From: Gammaproteobacteria bacterium
GTDB taxonomy: Bacteria > Pseudomonadota > Gammaproteobacteria > Arenicellales > JAHEKD01
DNA: 8,110 nt
Assembly: GCA_024638545.1 (NCBI GenBank)
Contig: JAHEKD010000063.1
Span: forward strand, 951 to 9,060
Direction: 5' to 3'
A program made the translations under genes and the position numbers. This document shows positions 1 to 5,503 of this stretch, piece by piece. The notes under the pieces were generated by a model. It made no database searches, was not told the DNA's origin, and saw only the letters and a program-made list of their open reading frames with translations. The first letter of the stretch is position 1. Each line of letters starts with the position of its first letter.

Positions 1-886
1 TTTCCTGCGCCAAGGGTATCTGGCTAATGCCCATGGTCAGCGTGAAGACGGCAAACACCAGGCTGCCGCCGAGAATCCACCAGTTCGGGCAGGTTCCACC
101 CTCCGGTGCAAACAGCAGTTGGTCGATGCTGGAGTGGTCATGTCCCTGTTCCTCCAACTCCCGGGCGCGGCGGTGTAACAAAATGCCGCCGAGGATGACG
201 CCGATGATCGAAATCAGGGGAATGATCAGCGCCAGCAGGTAGATGTCGGCGTAAATTGCGACCTTCATCTCCTCCGACATGTCCTCCACCCCACTGAACA
301 TGGTGATATTTAGCGCGGCGACCGCAACCAGGCCGCCGATGATTGCAACCCGGCCCAGGGTCTGCATCGTCGTGTGCATTAGCTTGATTTCACTATCTGT
401 GTAGGGGTTGCCATGTTCGTCAATGGTCGGCACCGCTTCCACCGTCATCGCATCGGCGACCACATCCTGTACCACGTAGCCGGTCGGCGCCAGTATGGTG
501 GCGACGACGAACCAGGCCTCGACTTTCATGATCGCGGCCATTGTTTCGGTGTGCGCGATAATGCCGTACATGATCAGGATACTCAGTGCAATCAGGCTGG
601 CGCCGATGTAAACCAGCAACGCTTTGCGTCGCCAGATTAGATCGACCAGGTGACCCAGCGGCATCTTCAGCGTCCACGGAATGCCTGCCCAGAATGTGAG
701 GCTGGCGAGGAAGGCTGCCGACAGATCAAGGTATTCCTTGATAAAAAAGACACCGACGATCGAAGTCAGTCCCGAAACTCCGGCAGCAAGATAAACCATT
801 AATGGGGGGAGGTAGGACCAACGGAACTGTCGGCCAAGATCGAGAAAGGTATCGTCGATCCATTGCCACACAGGATTATCTGTCAT
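1..886 (-). CDS. MFS transporter, BT1 (folate/biopterin)-like, C-terminus cut by window edge
   Basis: An inner-membrane permease is read from ATG at 884-886 to the left edge, giving 295 residues without a stop. The start is supported by GAGGG (894-898) seven bases upstream. Hydrophobic segments lie near residues 25-48, 57-75, 88-110, 122-138, 178-197, 213-238 and 269-290. A motif-A-like loop GHLVDLIWRRK (78-88) follows the second segment, as in MFS proteins. The motif QDVVADAMTVE (140-150) resembles the D-x-x-A-D-x-x-x-E signature of the BT1 folate/biopterin transporter branch. A hydrophilic, His/Glu-rich stretch at about 238-260 is probably the central cytoplasmic loop, so roughly one more half of the protein should lie beyond the edge. 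MFS membership is fairly secure; BT1 assignment and substrate are inference. No partner gene is seen: the neighbour upstream is 415 bases away with its own promoter. Confidence 0.8.
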   Translation of the reverse strand, partial: MTDNPVWQWIDDTFLDLGRQFRWSYLPPLMVYLAAGVSGLTSIVGVFFIKEYLDLSAAFLASLTFWAGIPWTLKMPLGHLVDLIWRRKALLVYIGASLIALSILIMYGIIAHTETMAAIMKVEAWFVVATILAPTGYVVQDVVADAMTVEAVPTIDEHGNPYTDSEIKLMHTTMQTLGRVAIIGGLVAVAALNITMFSGVEDMSEEMKVAIYADIYLLALIIPLISIIGVILGGILLHRRARELEEQGHDHSSIDQLLFAPEGGTCPNWWILGGSLVFAVFTLTMGISQIPLAQE

Positions 887-919
887 GTATTTGCCCTCGT
901 TGAAAACGGGAGTTTAAGC

Positions 920-1039
920 ACGTTTAGCCAATTTATCTTAGAGTGAATATCAAGTCAAAAATGGCTAACAAGGCAAGTTTACAAACAGCAAAGCTTGCCG
1001 CAACAATCTATGTTGATTGTCAGGCTTTTGGTTAAACGT
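920..1039. repeat. Inverted repeats in the intergenic region 887-1300
   Basis: This 414-base stretch contains no convincing gene. The 12-mer at 920-931 (ACGTTTAGCCAA) is repeated in inverse form at 1028-1039 (TTGGTTAAACGT) with one mismatch. Inside the right half is a separate imperfect hairpin at 989-1030: ACAATC (1003-1008) pairs with GATTGT (1015-1020) around a 6-base loop, and GCC (997-999) pairs with GGC (1023-1025). The left arm overlaps the -10 box of the MFS promoter, so the pair could be an operator. It could also be the decayed edge of a mobile element. Further right there is a 10-bp tandem duplication (1136-1155) and nothing else recognised. Confidence 0.4.
930..958 (-). promoter_or_regulatory. 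sigma-70-like promoter of the MFS gene
   Basis: On the minus strand TTGACT (953-958, five of six consensus bases) is followed after exactly 17 bases by TAAATT (930-935, four of six). The start codon of the MFS gene lies about 43 bases further on. The -10 box overlaps the left arm of the inverted repeat described at 920-1039. Position and spacing fit; activity is inferred. Confidence 0.5.
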
Positions 1040-1246
1040 AATAATAATCATGAGGTTACAAACGGCAGTAGTGGGCAAGCTGTACTCATTCGCAAAATTT
1101 ACAGAGGGTTGCCCAGCGTGGAATTTATAGAATGCCTCTGTCATACTCTGTCATTTTTGGAATGTCAGTTATAAGCAGCATCCAAGGCCAAAAGCGGACT
1201 CTCAACGATTGTCATTAGAGGTCAATTATTACAGTATGTAGTAAAA

Positions 1247-1263
1247 CTCTCGGTTAGGGAGAG
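1247..1263 (-). terminator. Weak candidate terminator of the 94-aa gene
   Basis: On the minus strand CTCTC and GAGAG form a five-base-pair stem with a seven-base loop, followed directly by TTTTAC. It begins about 38 bases after the stop codon at 1301-1303. The stem is short, so this is only a candidate. Confidence 0.3.
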
Positions 1264-1300
1264 ATTAACAAAATATCGTTCTAATTCCTCAATTCTAAGC

Positions 1301-1585
1301 TCAATCATCGCTCGGCGGGGCGAGCCTTACACACGCGACGATAAGCTTCGACACATAGTCGGAGGGGTCACGCGGCTCCAACTTGTCCCCGGCTTTTTCG
1401 ACGGCCTCGATTCTGGCCTGTAAGTTTGCTAGGTGTGAATCTACTGGATATGTCTCTAGACCCGTTAGCTCGCGAATGTCGGGAGACACGTTTCCGTCAG
1501 GGCCAAAGTCCAAATTTTCTTCATCTACCTGTTTCAAGAGGTTAAAAGCTCTTTCCAGATCAGCCAATAGTCGTGTATTTGTCAC
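1301..1585 (-). CDS. Small hypothetical protein (94 aa)
   Basis: I do not recognise a family. The reading frame starts with GTG (1583-1585), preceded by AGGAG (1592-1596) at six bases, a good ribosome binding site that argues for a real gene despite the rare start. The product is soluble, acidic and has no signal peptide or membrane segment. Residues about 1-22 and 50-68 (SHLANLQARIEAVEKAG) are predicted helical with regular hydrophobic spacing; between them is a Gly/Pro/Asp-rich linker. The tail ends in APPSDD. A -10-like TATAAT lies at 1630-1635 and a weak terminator follows the gene, so it appears to be transcribed alone. It could be a small cytosolic or regulatory protein; no function is claimed. 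Confidence 0.6.
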   Translation of the reverse strand: MTNTRLLADLERAFNLLKQVDEENLDFGPDGNVSPDIRELTGLETYPVDSHLANLQARIEAVEKAGDKLEPRDPSDYVSKLIVACVRLAPPSDD

Positions 1586-1604
1586 TGTCCTCTCCTGTTA
1601 AGTG

Positions 1605-1635
1605 AGTATTAGAATGTTTATTCTTACTAATTATA
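1605..1635 (-). promoter_or_regulatory. -10 box and adjacent inverted repeat upstream of the 94-aa gene
   Basis: A perfect TATAAT is present on the minus strand (1630-1635), 45 bases before the GTG. No good -35 hexamer stands at 16-18 bases from it. Immediately downstream, over the expected transcription start, AGAAT (1611-1615) and ATTCT (1620-1624) form an inverted repeat with a four-base loop, extended by AGTA (1605-1608) and TACT (1625-1628). The position suits a repressor site or a short leader hairpin; both are inference. Confidence 0.4.
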
Positions 1636-1906
1636 CCCAGCCTTTGCTGATTGCCGGGTCGCAATATGTCGCTACCGGCTAAAATGACAGATCAACACCT
1701 CCTGAGAAAGTCAGGAACACAGCAGATTCTGGTCATCTAATGGCATAGGCGGACCTGTGGCGGACCATCAGGAACAAACCAGAACCACCATAAAACACCT
1801 TTAAGTACTCCAATCGTCAAATCGACGTAGACGTAGCCGCTCGGGTTCACCGATTAGGTCGTCGGATGGCTAAGAGTCGCTCAAGATTCCCAGTGCCTTT
1901 GAGCTC
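1636..1906. other. Stretch without a recognised gene
   Basis: No frame on either strand gives a recognisable protein here and no tRNA-like fold was seen. The only structure noted is a short perfect hairpin, TCCTGA (1700-1705) with TCAGGA (1711-1716) around a five-base loop. Confidence 0.5.
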
Positions 1907-1908
1907 TA

Positions 1909-2123
1909 GCCCGCATTTCTCACCGGACTTTGTAGCGAGACGGTTAAAGGATGCGTCCTGTATGGTTTTTACGACCAAAGGCCGGCATTATGTTATCAGC
2001 ATATGTGCCGGCACAAGGGCCCGCAGGCATCGTTGACACTATGGCGAGGACCCTGACCGAGTAAACTGTAGACAGGGCGTGGCAAGGGACCGTCACAGTA
2101 GTAGGGTGGTGAGAAATCCGGGT
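1909..2123. mobile_element. MITE-like element, copy A (complete)
   Basis: A non-coding element of about 215 bp is bounded by 16-bp terminal inverted repeats: GCCCGCATTTCTCACC on the left (1909-1924) and GGTGAGAAATCCGGGT on the right (2108-2123), 14 of 16 positions complementary. TA stands directly outside both ends (1907-1908 and 2124-2125), consistent with a TA target duplication, although three bases are too few to prove one. A strong internal hairpin is formed by GCCGGCA (1981-1987) and TGCCGGC (2006-2012). The sequence is repeated in inverse orientation at 3788-3995 with equal length and 11 mismatches in 208. It encodes no transposase, so it would depend on an enzyme supplied elsewhere. 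The right end lies only six bases from the stop codon of the oxidoreductase gene. Its parent family is not settled; the ends resemble those I associate loosely with IS1380-type elements, while the flanking TA would fit an IS630-type one. Confidence 0.75.
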
Positions 2124-2131
2124 TAGGACTC

Positions 2132-3121
2132 CTAAGAAATAAGTACCTCGTTAACTTCACGCCTAATGGTCGGTGCGACAGAAGGCCCATATCCAAAGCG
2201 CATCAAGAGCTGTGGTGTCCCTTTGCATCCGGCTAATTCCCGTAACCGTATTCTCAATTGCTCAAGTTCGACGGGCGGATTCAAGTAGGATGCTGTCGCC
2301 CCCGCATCGGTAAGTGTTAGAAGTACTTTTGAGAGCGCCTGGCCAGTTGCTAACCAATGGGGCAATGTGTCGGAAGGGCTGGAGAAAACGGCCAACGTTG
2401 GCGAGCCTTCAAGGATCTTCTCTTGGTCGCTGGCCGCAACGCCGTTTCCAAGGTCAAATGTTCGGATAACCAGTGCACCGATGGATGACAATGCGTCTGG
2501 CATACCGAATCCTTCACCTGACATGCCATCGTGGCTAGAACCTCGCCGGGAATGAACCCATGAAGCAAGCTCCCTACGAAATCGGGGGTCTGCGAATTGA
2601 ATTCGATCACCCTCAGCGACAAGCTCTGCGATTCTACGGCGCATAGTAGAATCGGTGATAAGCCTGAGTTCGACGCCAAATTGCTTGGCAAACTCAATAC
2701 ATCGGTCACTATTATACCCTGACAATTCCCGCTTCTCAAATTTAGTGCGAGTTGTCCTGCGATAAGGAATGGCTTTGAAGAGTGCGTTGTCGGTAGCAGC
2801 TGGTGTGACGTCGCTGGCAATTCGGCAACGGGCCAGTAGATCAGCATCTTTCAAATCAGGAGTGACCTCGACCTCGATCTCTTTTCCGTAGTGACGGCCT
2901 GCTATGACCAGGTGGTCGAGCACAACACCACAGGAGATCGTCAACTCACGATCATAAGGGTCAACTACGGGAAGGGCTCGTGTGCGATCGGCAATAAGTT
3001 CAAGTTGGTCCATGACCAGTCGAAAAAGCCAGGGTTGCGTATTGTGTCCTGAGGGCGCAAGAACAGCATGGTTGAGCATGCGTCTAAACTGATCTTCCGG
3101 CTCTGAAGCGGTATTGGCCAT
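2132..3121 (-). CDS. Acg-family FMN-binding oxidoreductase (nitroreductase-like)
   Basis: The product is a 329-aa soluble flavoprotein of the Acg branch of the nitroreductase superfamily, known from the mycobacterial dormancy proteins Rv2032 (Acg) and Rv3131, which are of about the same length. Recognisable signatures are the N-terminal AVLAPSGHNTQPW (19-31), YRRTTRTKF (120-128), WLATGQALSKVLL (256-268), ASYLNPPVE (277-285) and the C-terminal PQLLMRFGYGPS (303-314). The family is thought to bind FMN, and some members may sequester it rather than reduce nitro compounds; the substrate here is unknown. ATG at 3119-3121 is chosen because AGGA (3130-3133) precedes it by eight bases; the longer frame from GTG 3193 has no ribosome binding site. 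The gene is complete and undamaged, unlike the transposases around it. It lies between two inverted MITE copies, one starting six bases past its stop. Confidence 0.85.
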   Translation of the reverse strand: MANTASEPEDQFRRMLNHAVLAPSGHNTQPWLFRLVMDQLELIADRTRALPVVDPYDRELTISCGVVLDHLVIAGRHYGKEIEVEVTPDLKDADLLARCRIASDVTPAATDNALFKAIPYRRTTRTKFEKRELSGYNSDRCIEFAKQFGVELRLITDSTMRRRIAELVAEGDRIQFADPRFRRELASWVHSRRGSSHDGMSGEGFGMPDALSSIGALVIRTFDLGNGVAASDQEKILEGSPTLAVFSSPSDTLPHWLATGQALSKVLLTLTDAGATASYLNPPVELEQLRIRLRELAGCKGTPQLLMRFGYGPSVAPTIRREVNEVLIS

Positions 3122-3261
3122 GGCGTAAATCCTGCTGGGTCGAATTAGTAGATTGTACGCACTGTGAGTTTCCTTTTGTAGACTAATTAACACTTGCGAA
3201 TAGGGTTCTTAAACCGCGAATCGAGTTAAATCCCTAAAGCGCGCTTAAATATTTGAGATAA
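3122..3261 (-). promoter_or_regulatory. Upstream region of the oxidoreductase gene
   Basis: This 140-base region separates the oxidoreductase start from the truncated 5' end of the IS1182 remnant. On the minus strand a -10-like TACAAT occurs at 3153-3158 with no convincing -35 box. A perfect 7-bp inverted repeat, AATTAGT (3143-3149) with ACTAATT (3182-3188), brackets it and could be an operator. Promoter and operator are suggestions from position only. Confidence 0.25.
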
Positions 3262-3790
3262 TATCGTCAACAGGATTTAGATGATATCAAGGCAAAGCTT
3301 GAGTCATCGAACCGTTCACAATACTGCACAAGAGAATCGTATGCCCGCATCATGCGCTCAGGTCGTGAGGGGGTGGTGCTTGGGTATAACGTCCAAGCGG
3401 CCGTTAATGTAGATTCAGGTTTAATTGTCCACCACGAGGTCGCTGATGACACCGATGATACACGTCAACTCCAGCCAATGGCAGAACAGGTTAAACAGCA
3501 GGCAGACGCAGAGATATTATCTGTTGTTGCCGATGCTGGTTATTCGAATAGTGAACAACTTGAGGCGTGTGAAGCACAGGGAATCAAAGCAGCAGTACCG
3601 AGCAATCGTACGATTAATAATCAAGGAAATTTTTACCAAAAAAGCGATTTTTACTATGACCCTGAACATGACTGTTATACCTGTCCAGCTGGTCATCAAT
3701 TGCATAAGGCCACAAAAAATAATCGAAAAAAACTATGGATGTATAGACGTATAGGGTGCAACCAATGCTAATTACAATCACGCTGCACTA
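3262..3790 (+). pseudogene. IS1182-family transposase remnant, 5'-truncated central part
   Basis: A single frame from 3262 carries IS1182 transposase hallmarks in order: a helical lead-in (DDIKAKLES), RIMRSGREG (3346-3372), GYNVQAAV, VHHEVADDT, VVADAGYSN (with the second catalytic Asp), FYYDPEHDCYTCPAGHQL, and the Cys knuckle GCNQC. A TAA codon (3772-3774) follows GCNQC exactly where the family has Pro, and the same frame continues as LQSRCT, matching the usual C-P-L-x-S-x-C-T. So the stop is a nonsense mutation, not the natural end. The first catalytic Asp lies in the missing N-terminal half, and the catalytic Glu region is absent as well. The frame is broken at TA 3789-3790 by MITE copy B. 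The orientation opposes all intact genes. The protein cannot be active. Confidence 0.85.
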
Positions 3791-3995
3791 ACCCGCATTT
3801 CTCACCACCCTACTACTGCGATGGTCCCTTGCCACGCCCTGTGGGCATTTTACTCGGTCAGGGTCCTCGACATAGTGTCAACGATGCCTGCGGGCCCTTG
3901 TGCCGGCACATATGCTGATAACATAATGCCGGCCTTTGGTCGTAAAACCGATACAGGACGCATCCTTTAACCGTCTCGCTACGAAGTCCGGTGAG
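3791..3995. mobile_element. MITE-like element, copy B (one end lost), inverted relative to copy A
   Basis: The sequence is the reverse complement of copy A over 3788-3995, with no indels and 11 hand-counted differences. The intact end ACCCGCATTTCTCACC (3791-3806) follows TA at 3789-3790, which is inside the transposase codons for LQSRCT. The internal hairpin GCCGGCA (3902-3908) / TGCCGGC (3927-3933) is preserved. At the far end only GGTGAG (3990-3995) of the terminal repeat remains; the sequence then runs directly into the C-terminal part of the same transposase. A deletion therefore removed about ten bases of the element's end plus a large piece of the host gene. This copy should be unable to move alone. 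Confidence 0.8.
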
Positions 3996-4100
3996 GGTAG
4001 TGTCAAAGCAGAAATGGCATTATCAACGATCAGTTATAAACTTATACAGTAAATCAGCAAACGAGGAATCAAACAAACCCTGCAATTGCTTATAGAATAA
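3996..4100 (+). pseudogene. IS1182-family transposase remnant, C-terminal end
   Basis: Directly after MITE copy B the frame from 4002 reads VKAEMALSTISYKLIQ, then TAA (4050-4052), then ISKRGIKQTLQLLIE and a final TAA at 4098-4100. This matches the usual IS1182 C-terminal pattern (V-[RK]-x-E-x-[SA]-L-x-x-x-x-Y-x-L-x-R-V-I-N-I-x-G), with the internal stop at the Val position. It is collinear with the fragment ending at 3790, so both belong to one transposase. The region with the catalytic Glu (normally between the Cys knuckle and this tail) is missing. The match is short, so confidence is moderate; the correct order and spacing from the terminus support it. Confidence 0.65.
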
Positions 4101-4133
4101 ATACAGAACGATTCTAATTGTTTAAATGATTGA

Positions 4134-4169
4134 AAATAAATGACCCGCTGTAGCGCGGGCTATTTATTT
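4134..4169. terminator. Hairpin terminator, likely for the heptad-repeat gene
   Basis: A nested inverted repeat: AAATAAAT (4134-4141) pairs with ATTTATTT (4162-4169), and inside it CCCGC (4144-4148) pairs with GCGGG (4155-4159) around a six-base loop. The GC core with A/T-rich flanks on both sides could stop transcription in either direction. It lies about 95 bases beyond the stop codon of the minus-strand gene at 4262 and also beyond the end of the transposase remnant. Confidence 0.55.
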
Positions 4170-4170
4170 G

Positions 4171-4259
4171 GTAAAAATTACTTTTTACACGGCCTCAGAG
4201 GGTGGGTTATTAACGTCGCAACTGATTGAAAGTCAGTTGTTATATGCAGATGTTTCTGC
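4171..4259. repeat. Cluster of three further stem-loops in the 3' region of the heptad-repeat gene
   Basis: Three perfect inverted repeats follow each other: GTAAAAA/TTTTTAC (4171-4177 and 4182-4188, four-base loop); CAACTGA/TCAGTTG (4219-4225 and 4233-4239, seven-base loop); and GCAGA/TCTGC (4246-4250 and 4255-4259). The last ends two bases from the stop codon at 4262-4264. In a minus-strand transcript they would form a structured 3' untranslated region ahead of the terminator at 4134-4169. Confidence 0.5.
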
Positions 4260-4261
4260 AA

Positions 4262-5035
4262 TCAGCTAAGGGCACTATCCAAAAGCTTATCCAGGTTTTC
4301 AATCGCCTTGTCAGCAGCTTCAACCGCCGCATCGGCTGCTTCAATCGCCTCGTCGGATGCTTCGATCGCCTCGTCGGCAGCTTCGACCGCATTATCAGCC
4401 GAGACGATATTACTTTCTGTTGGTGTGCCTCCTATCCCTGGAACACATGAATCGAAGTTCCCGGTATAAACTTCAATCGCCTCGTCGGCAGCTTCGACCG
4501 CGTCATCCGCAGCTTCGATCGCAATATCGGCCACGCCAACAGCAACAACCGCAGCGTCGGTCGCCGAAACCGCTTGTGAGAGAGCCCCGGGGATTCTACG
4601 CAAAATCCCTCGTTTCTTGCCTGAGATGTCCACACTACCGACAGCCAGTAACTTTGCTTGTGCATCCAACACCAGTAGCTCGACTGCTTCGACCAAGGCA
4701 TCATCGCCCTCGATAATGTCGTCCAGGGCTTCTATAAGCCGGTCAGCATGACACATTGCCTCATCTGCGAAACCCTGTTCTCCGGCCATGATGGCGGCAA
4801 GCGCGTCTTCTACAATCGTGTCAATCTCTTCGACTAACTCGTCACTAGCTTCAACTATCTCATCAGCTGCCTCAATCGCTACATCGGCGTGTTCGATCAA
4901 ATCGTCAGCCTTCTCGACCAACCGATCGGCTTCCTCGAGTGACGTAGCATGCGCCAGTCCCAACCCTAACCCCAATACCCCAACTGTTAAAACAATCGTC
5001 TTCTTTAGCATCCTTAATTCGTGTTTCTTAAACAT
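4262..5035 (-). CDS. Secreted acidic heptad-repeat (coiled-coil-like) protein
   Basis: The family is not recognised. ATG 5033-5035 is chosen for its GAGGG (5043-5047) at seven bases, giving 257 aa; the frame extends to 5065 without a ribosome binding site there. Residues 1-30 form a signal peptide: Lys-rich n-region, hydrophobic 13-28, cleavage after AHA. No lipobox Cys. The rest is almost wholly heptads [A/S/L]-D-x-x-[I/V/L]-E-x in four blocks, about 36-84, 97-131, 169-189 and 213-254, roughly 20 copies. Ala recurs at heptad positions 1 and 4 and Ile/Val at 5, so a tightly packed Ala-rich helical bundle is plausible, while Asp at 2 and Glu at 6 form an acidic stripe. A basic linker (SGKKRGILRRIP, 138-149) and a Gly/Pro loop (191-208) break the helices. 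The only Cys residues, 95 and 197, could form a disulfide. A structural, metal-binding or cell-envelope role is speculation. Confidence 0.75.
   Translation of the reverse strand: MFKKHELRMLKKTIVLTVGVLGLGLGLAHATSLEEADRLVEKADDLIEHADVAIEAADEIVEASDELVEEIDTIVEDALAAIMAGEQGFADEAMCHADRLIEALDDIIEGDDALVEAVELLVLDAQAKLLAVGSVDISGKKRGILRRIPGALSQAVSATDAAVVAVGVADIAIEAADDAVEAADEAIEVYTGNFDSCVPGIGGTPTESNIVSADNAVEAADEAIEASDEAIEAADAAVEAADKAIENLDKLLDSALS
4361..4501. repeat. Near-identical 30-bp coding repeats inside the heptad gene
   Basis: The 30 bases at 4361-4390 recur at 4472-4501 with one mismatch; both encode the heptad sequence VEAADEAIEA. Neighbouring heptads (4337-4360 and 4502-4525) share most of the same 21-base period. 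Identity at the nucleotide level, not only in protein, suggests recent duplication or gene conversion of heptad units. Confidence 0.7.
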
Positions 5036-5082
5036 AATACCGCCCTCGTTGTTGTGAATTAACATAGTCTGGAGTGAGCTTC

Positions 5083-5153
5083 AGGAGCTCCTAAACGGAA
5101 GCGAGTATTCGTGATTTCCCGTCCCCGCCTTTTGGCGGGCAAGACATTTTCCA
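5083..5153 (-). promoter_or_regulatory. Possible sigma-54 promoter and palindromes upstream of the heptad gene
   Basis: On the minus strand TGG (5151-5153), eight bases, then TTGC (5139-5142) reproduces the TGG-N8-TTGC arrangement, with GG and GC ten bases apart; the other sigma-54 consensus positions are mostly absent. Just downstream are a hairpin CCCGCC-TTTT-GGCGGG (5124-5139) and a perfect 10-bp palindrome AGGAGCTCCT (5083-5092). No good sigma-70 promoter was found. No activator binding site could be identified, so the promoter assignment is weak. Confidence 0.25.
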
Positions 5154-5159
5154 TGACTC

Positions 5160-5503
5160 ATGAATATAGATTTCTCATATAAATAGATAGGTATGAATCA
5201 TGTTTTTCTCGCTCAAATGCAGTTTTGGAGACCGACAATCATTTGGTTAGTCGGGACATCCGAAACGTCGCTAGAAAAACTTTTGGAAGCGCTGTGCGCC
5301 CACGGCGTCGAATGTAGATAGATGCGGGCACTCAACAGACCGCCTGCTTAGGTCAGTAGCGGCTCTCTCAAATGCAAACCATACTAGCATTGCAACCAGT
5401 TTCCGTCAATAAACAGTCTCTTCTAATACGAAATGCTACTTAAGTGGTAAATATTTCTAACATGACATAGTATCGTAATAACCTATTTACGTGGCACTAA
5501 TGT
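5160..5503. other. Stretch without a recognised gene
   Basis: No protein-coding frame or RNA gene is supported. A 14-base direct repeat with one mismatch (CTCnCTCAAATGCA) occurs at 5208-5221 and 5363-5376. The rightmost 60 bases may be further eroded N-terminal sequence of the IS30-type transposase that becomes recognisable from 5504, but stops in all frames prevent a firm call. Confidence 0.4.

Noticed and set aside
420..677. Overlapping open frames on both strands inside the MFS gene
   Set aside because: The long frame from 886 to the edge has transporter motifs and a ribosome binding site; the others are antisense or shifted shadows.
963..1037. Possible integron attC site (GGCTAAC at 963-969 and GTTAAAC at 1031-1037)
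   Set aside because: The left box misfits RYYYAAC, the inner L boxes do not pair at the required positions, and no cassette-like gene follows on the plus strand.
1136..1155. 10-bp tandem duplication CTCTGTCATA/CTCTGTCATT
   Set aside because: Two short copies in an intergenic region are not enough to indicate function or an element.
1996..2196. 66-aa frame spanning MITE copy A into the oxidoreductase 3' end
   Set aside because: The same frame is not maintained as an open, started gene in copy B, and most of it is the non-coding MITE sequence read in reverse.
2350..2847. 165-aa open frame on the minus strand inside the oxidoreductase gene
   Set aside because: It overlaps the family-matching frame throughout, has no ribosome binding site and shows no recognisable motif; it is a shadow.
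4337..4525. Periodic repeats that might suggest a CRISPR array or satellite
   Set aside because: The 21-base period is continuous without spacers, lies in one open frame and encodes heptads with a preceding signal peptide.
4357..4716. 119-aa Arg/Pro-rich frame on the plus strand opposite the heptad gene
   Set aside because: Its periodic composition is the antisense of the heptad codons and it lacks a start signal.
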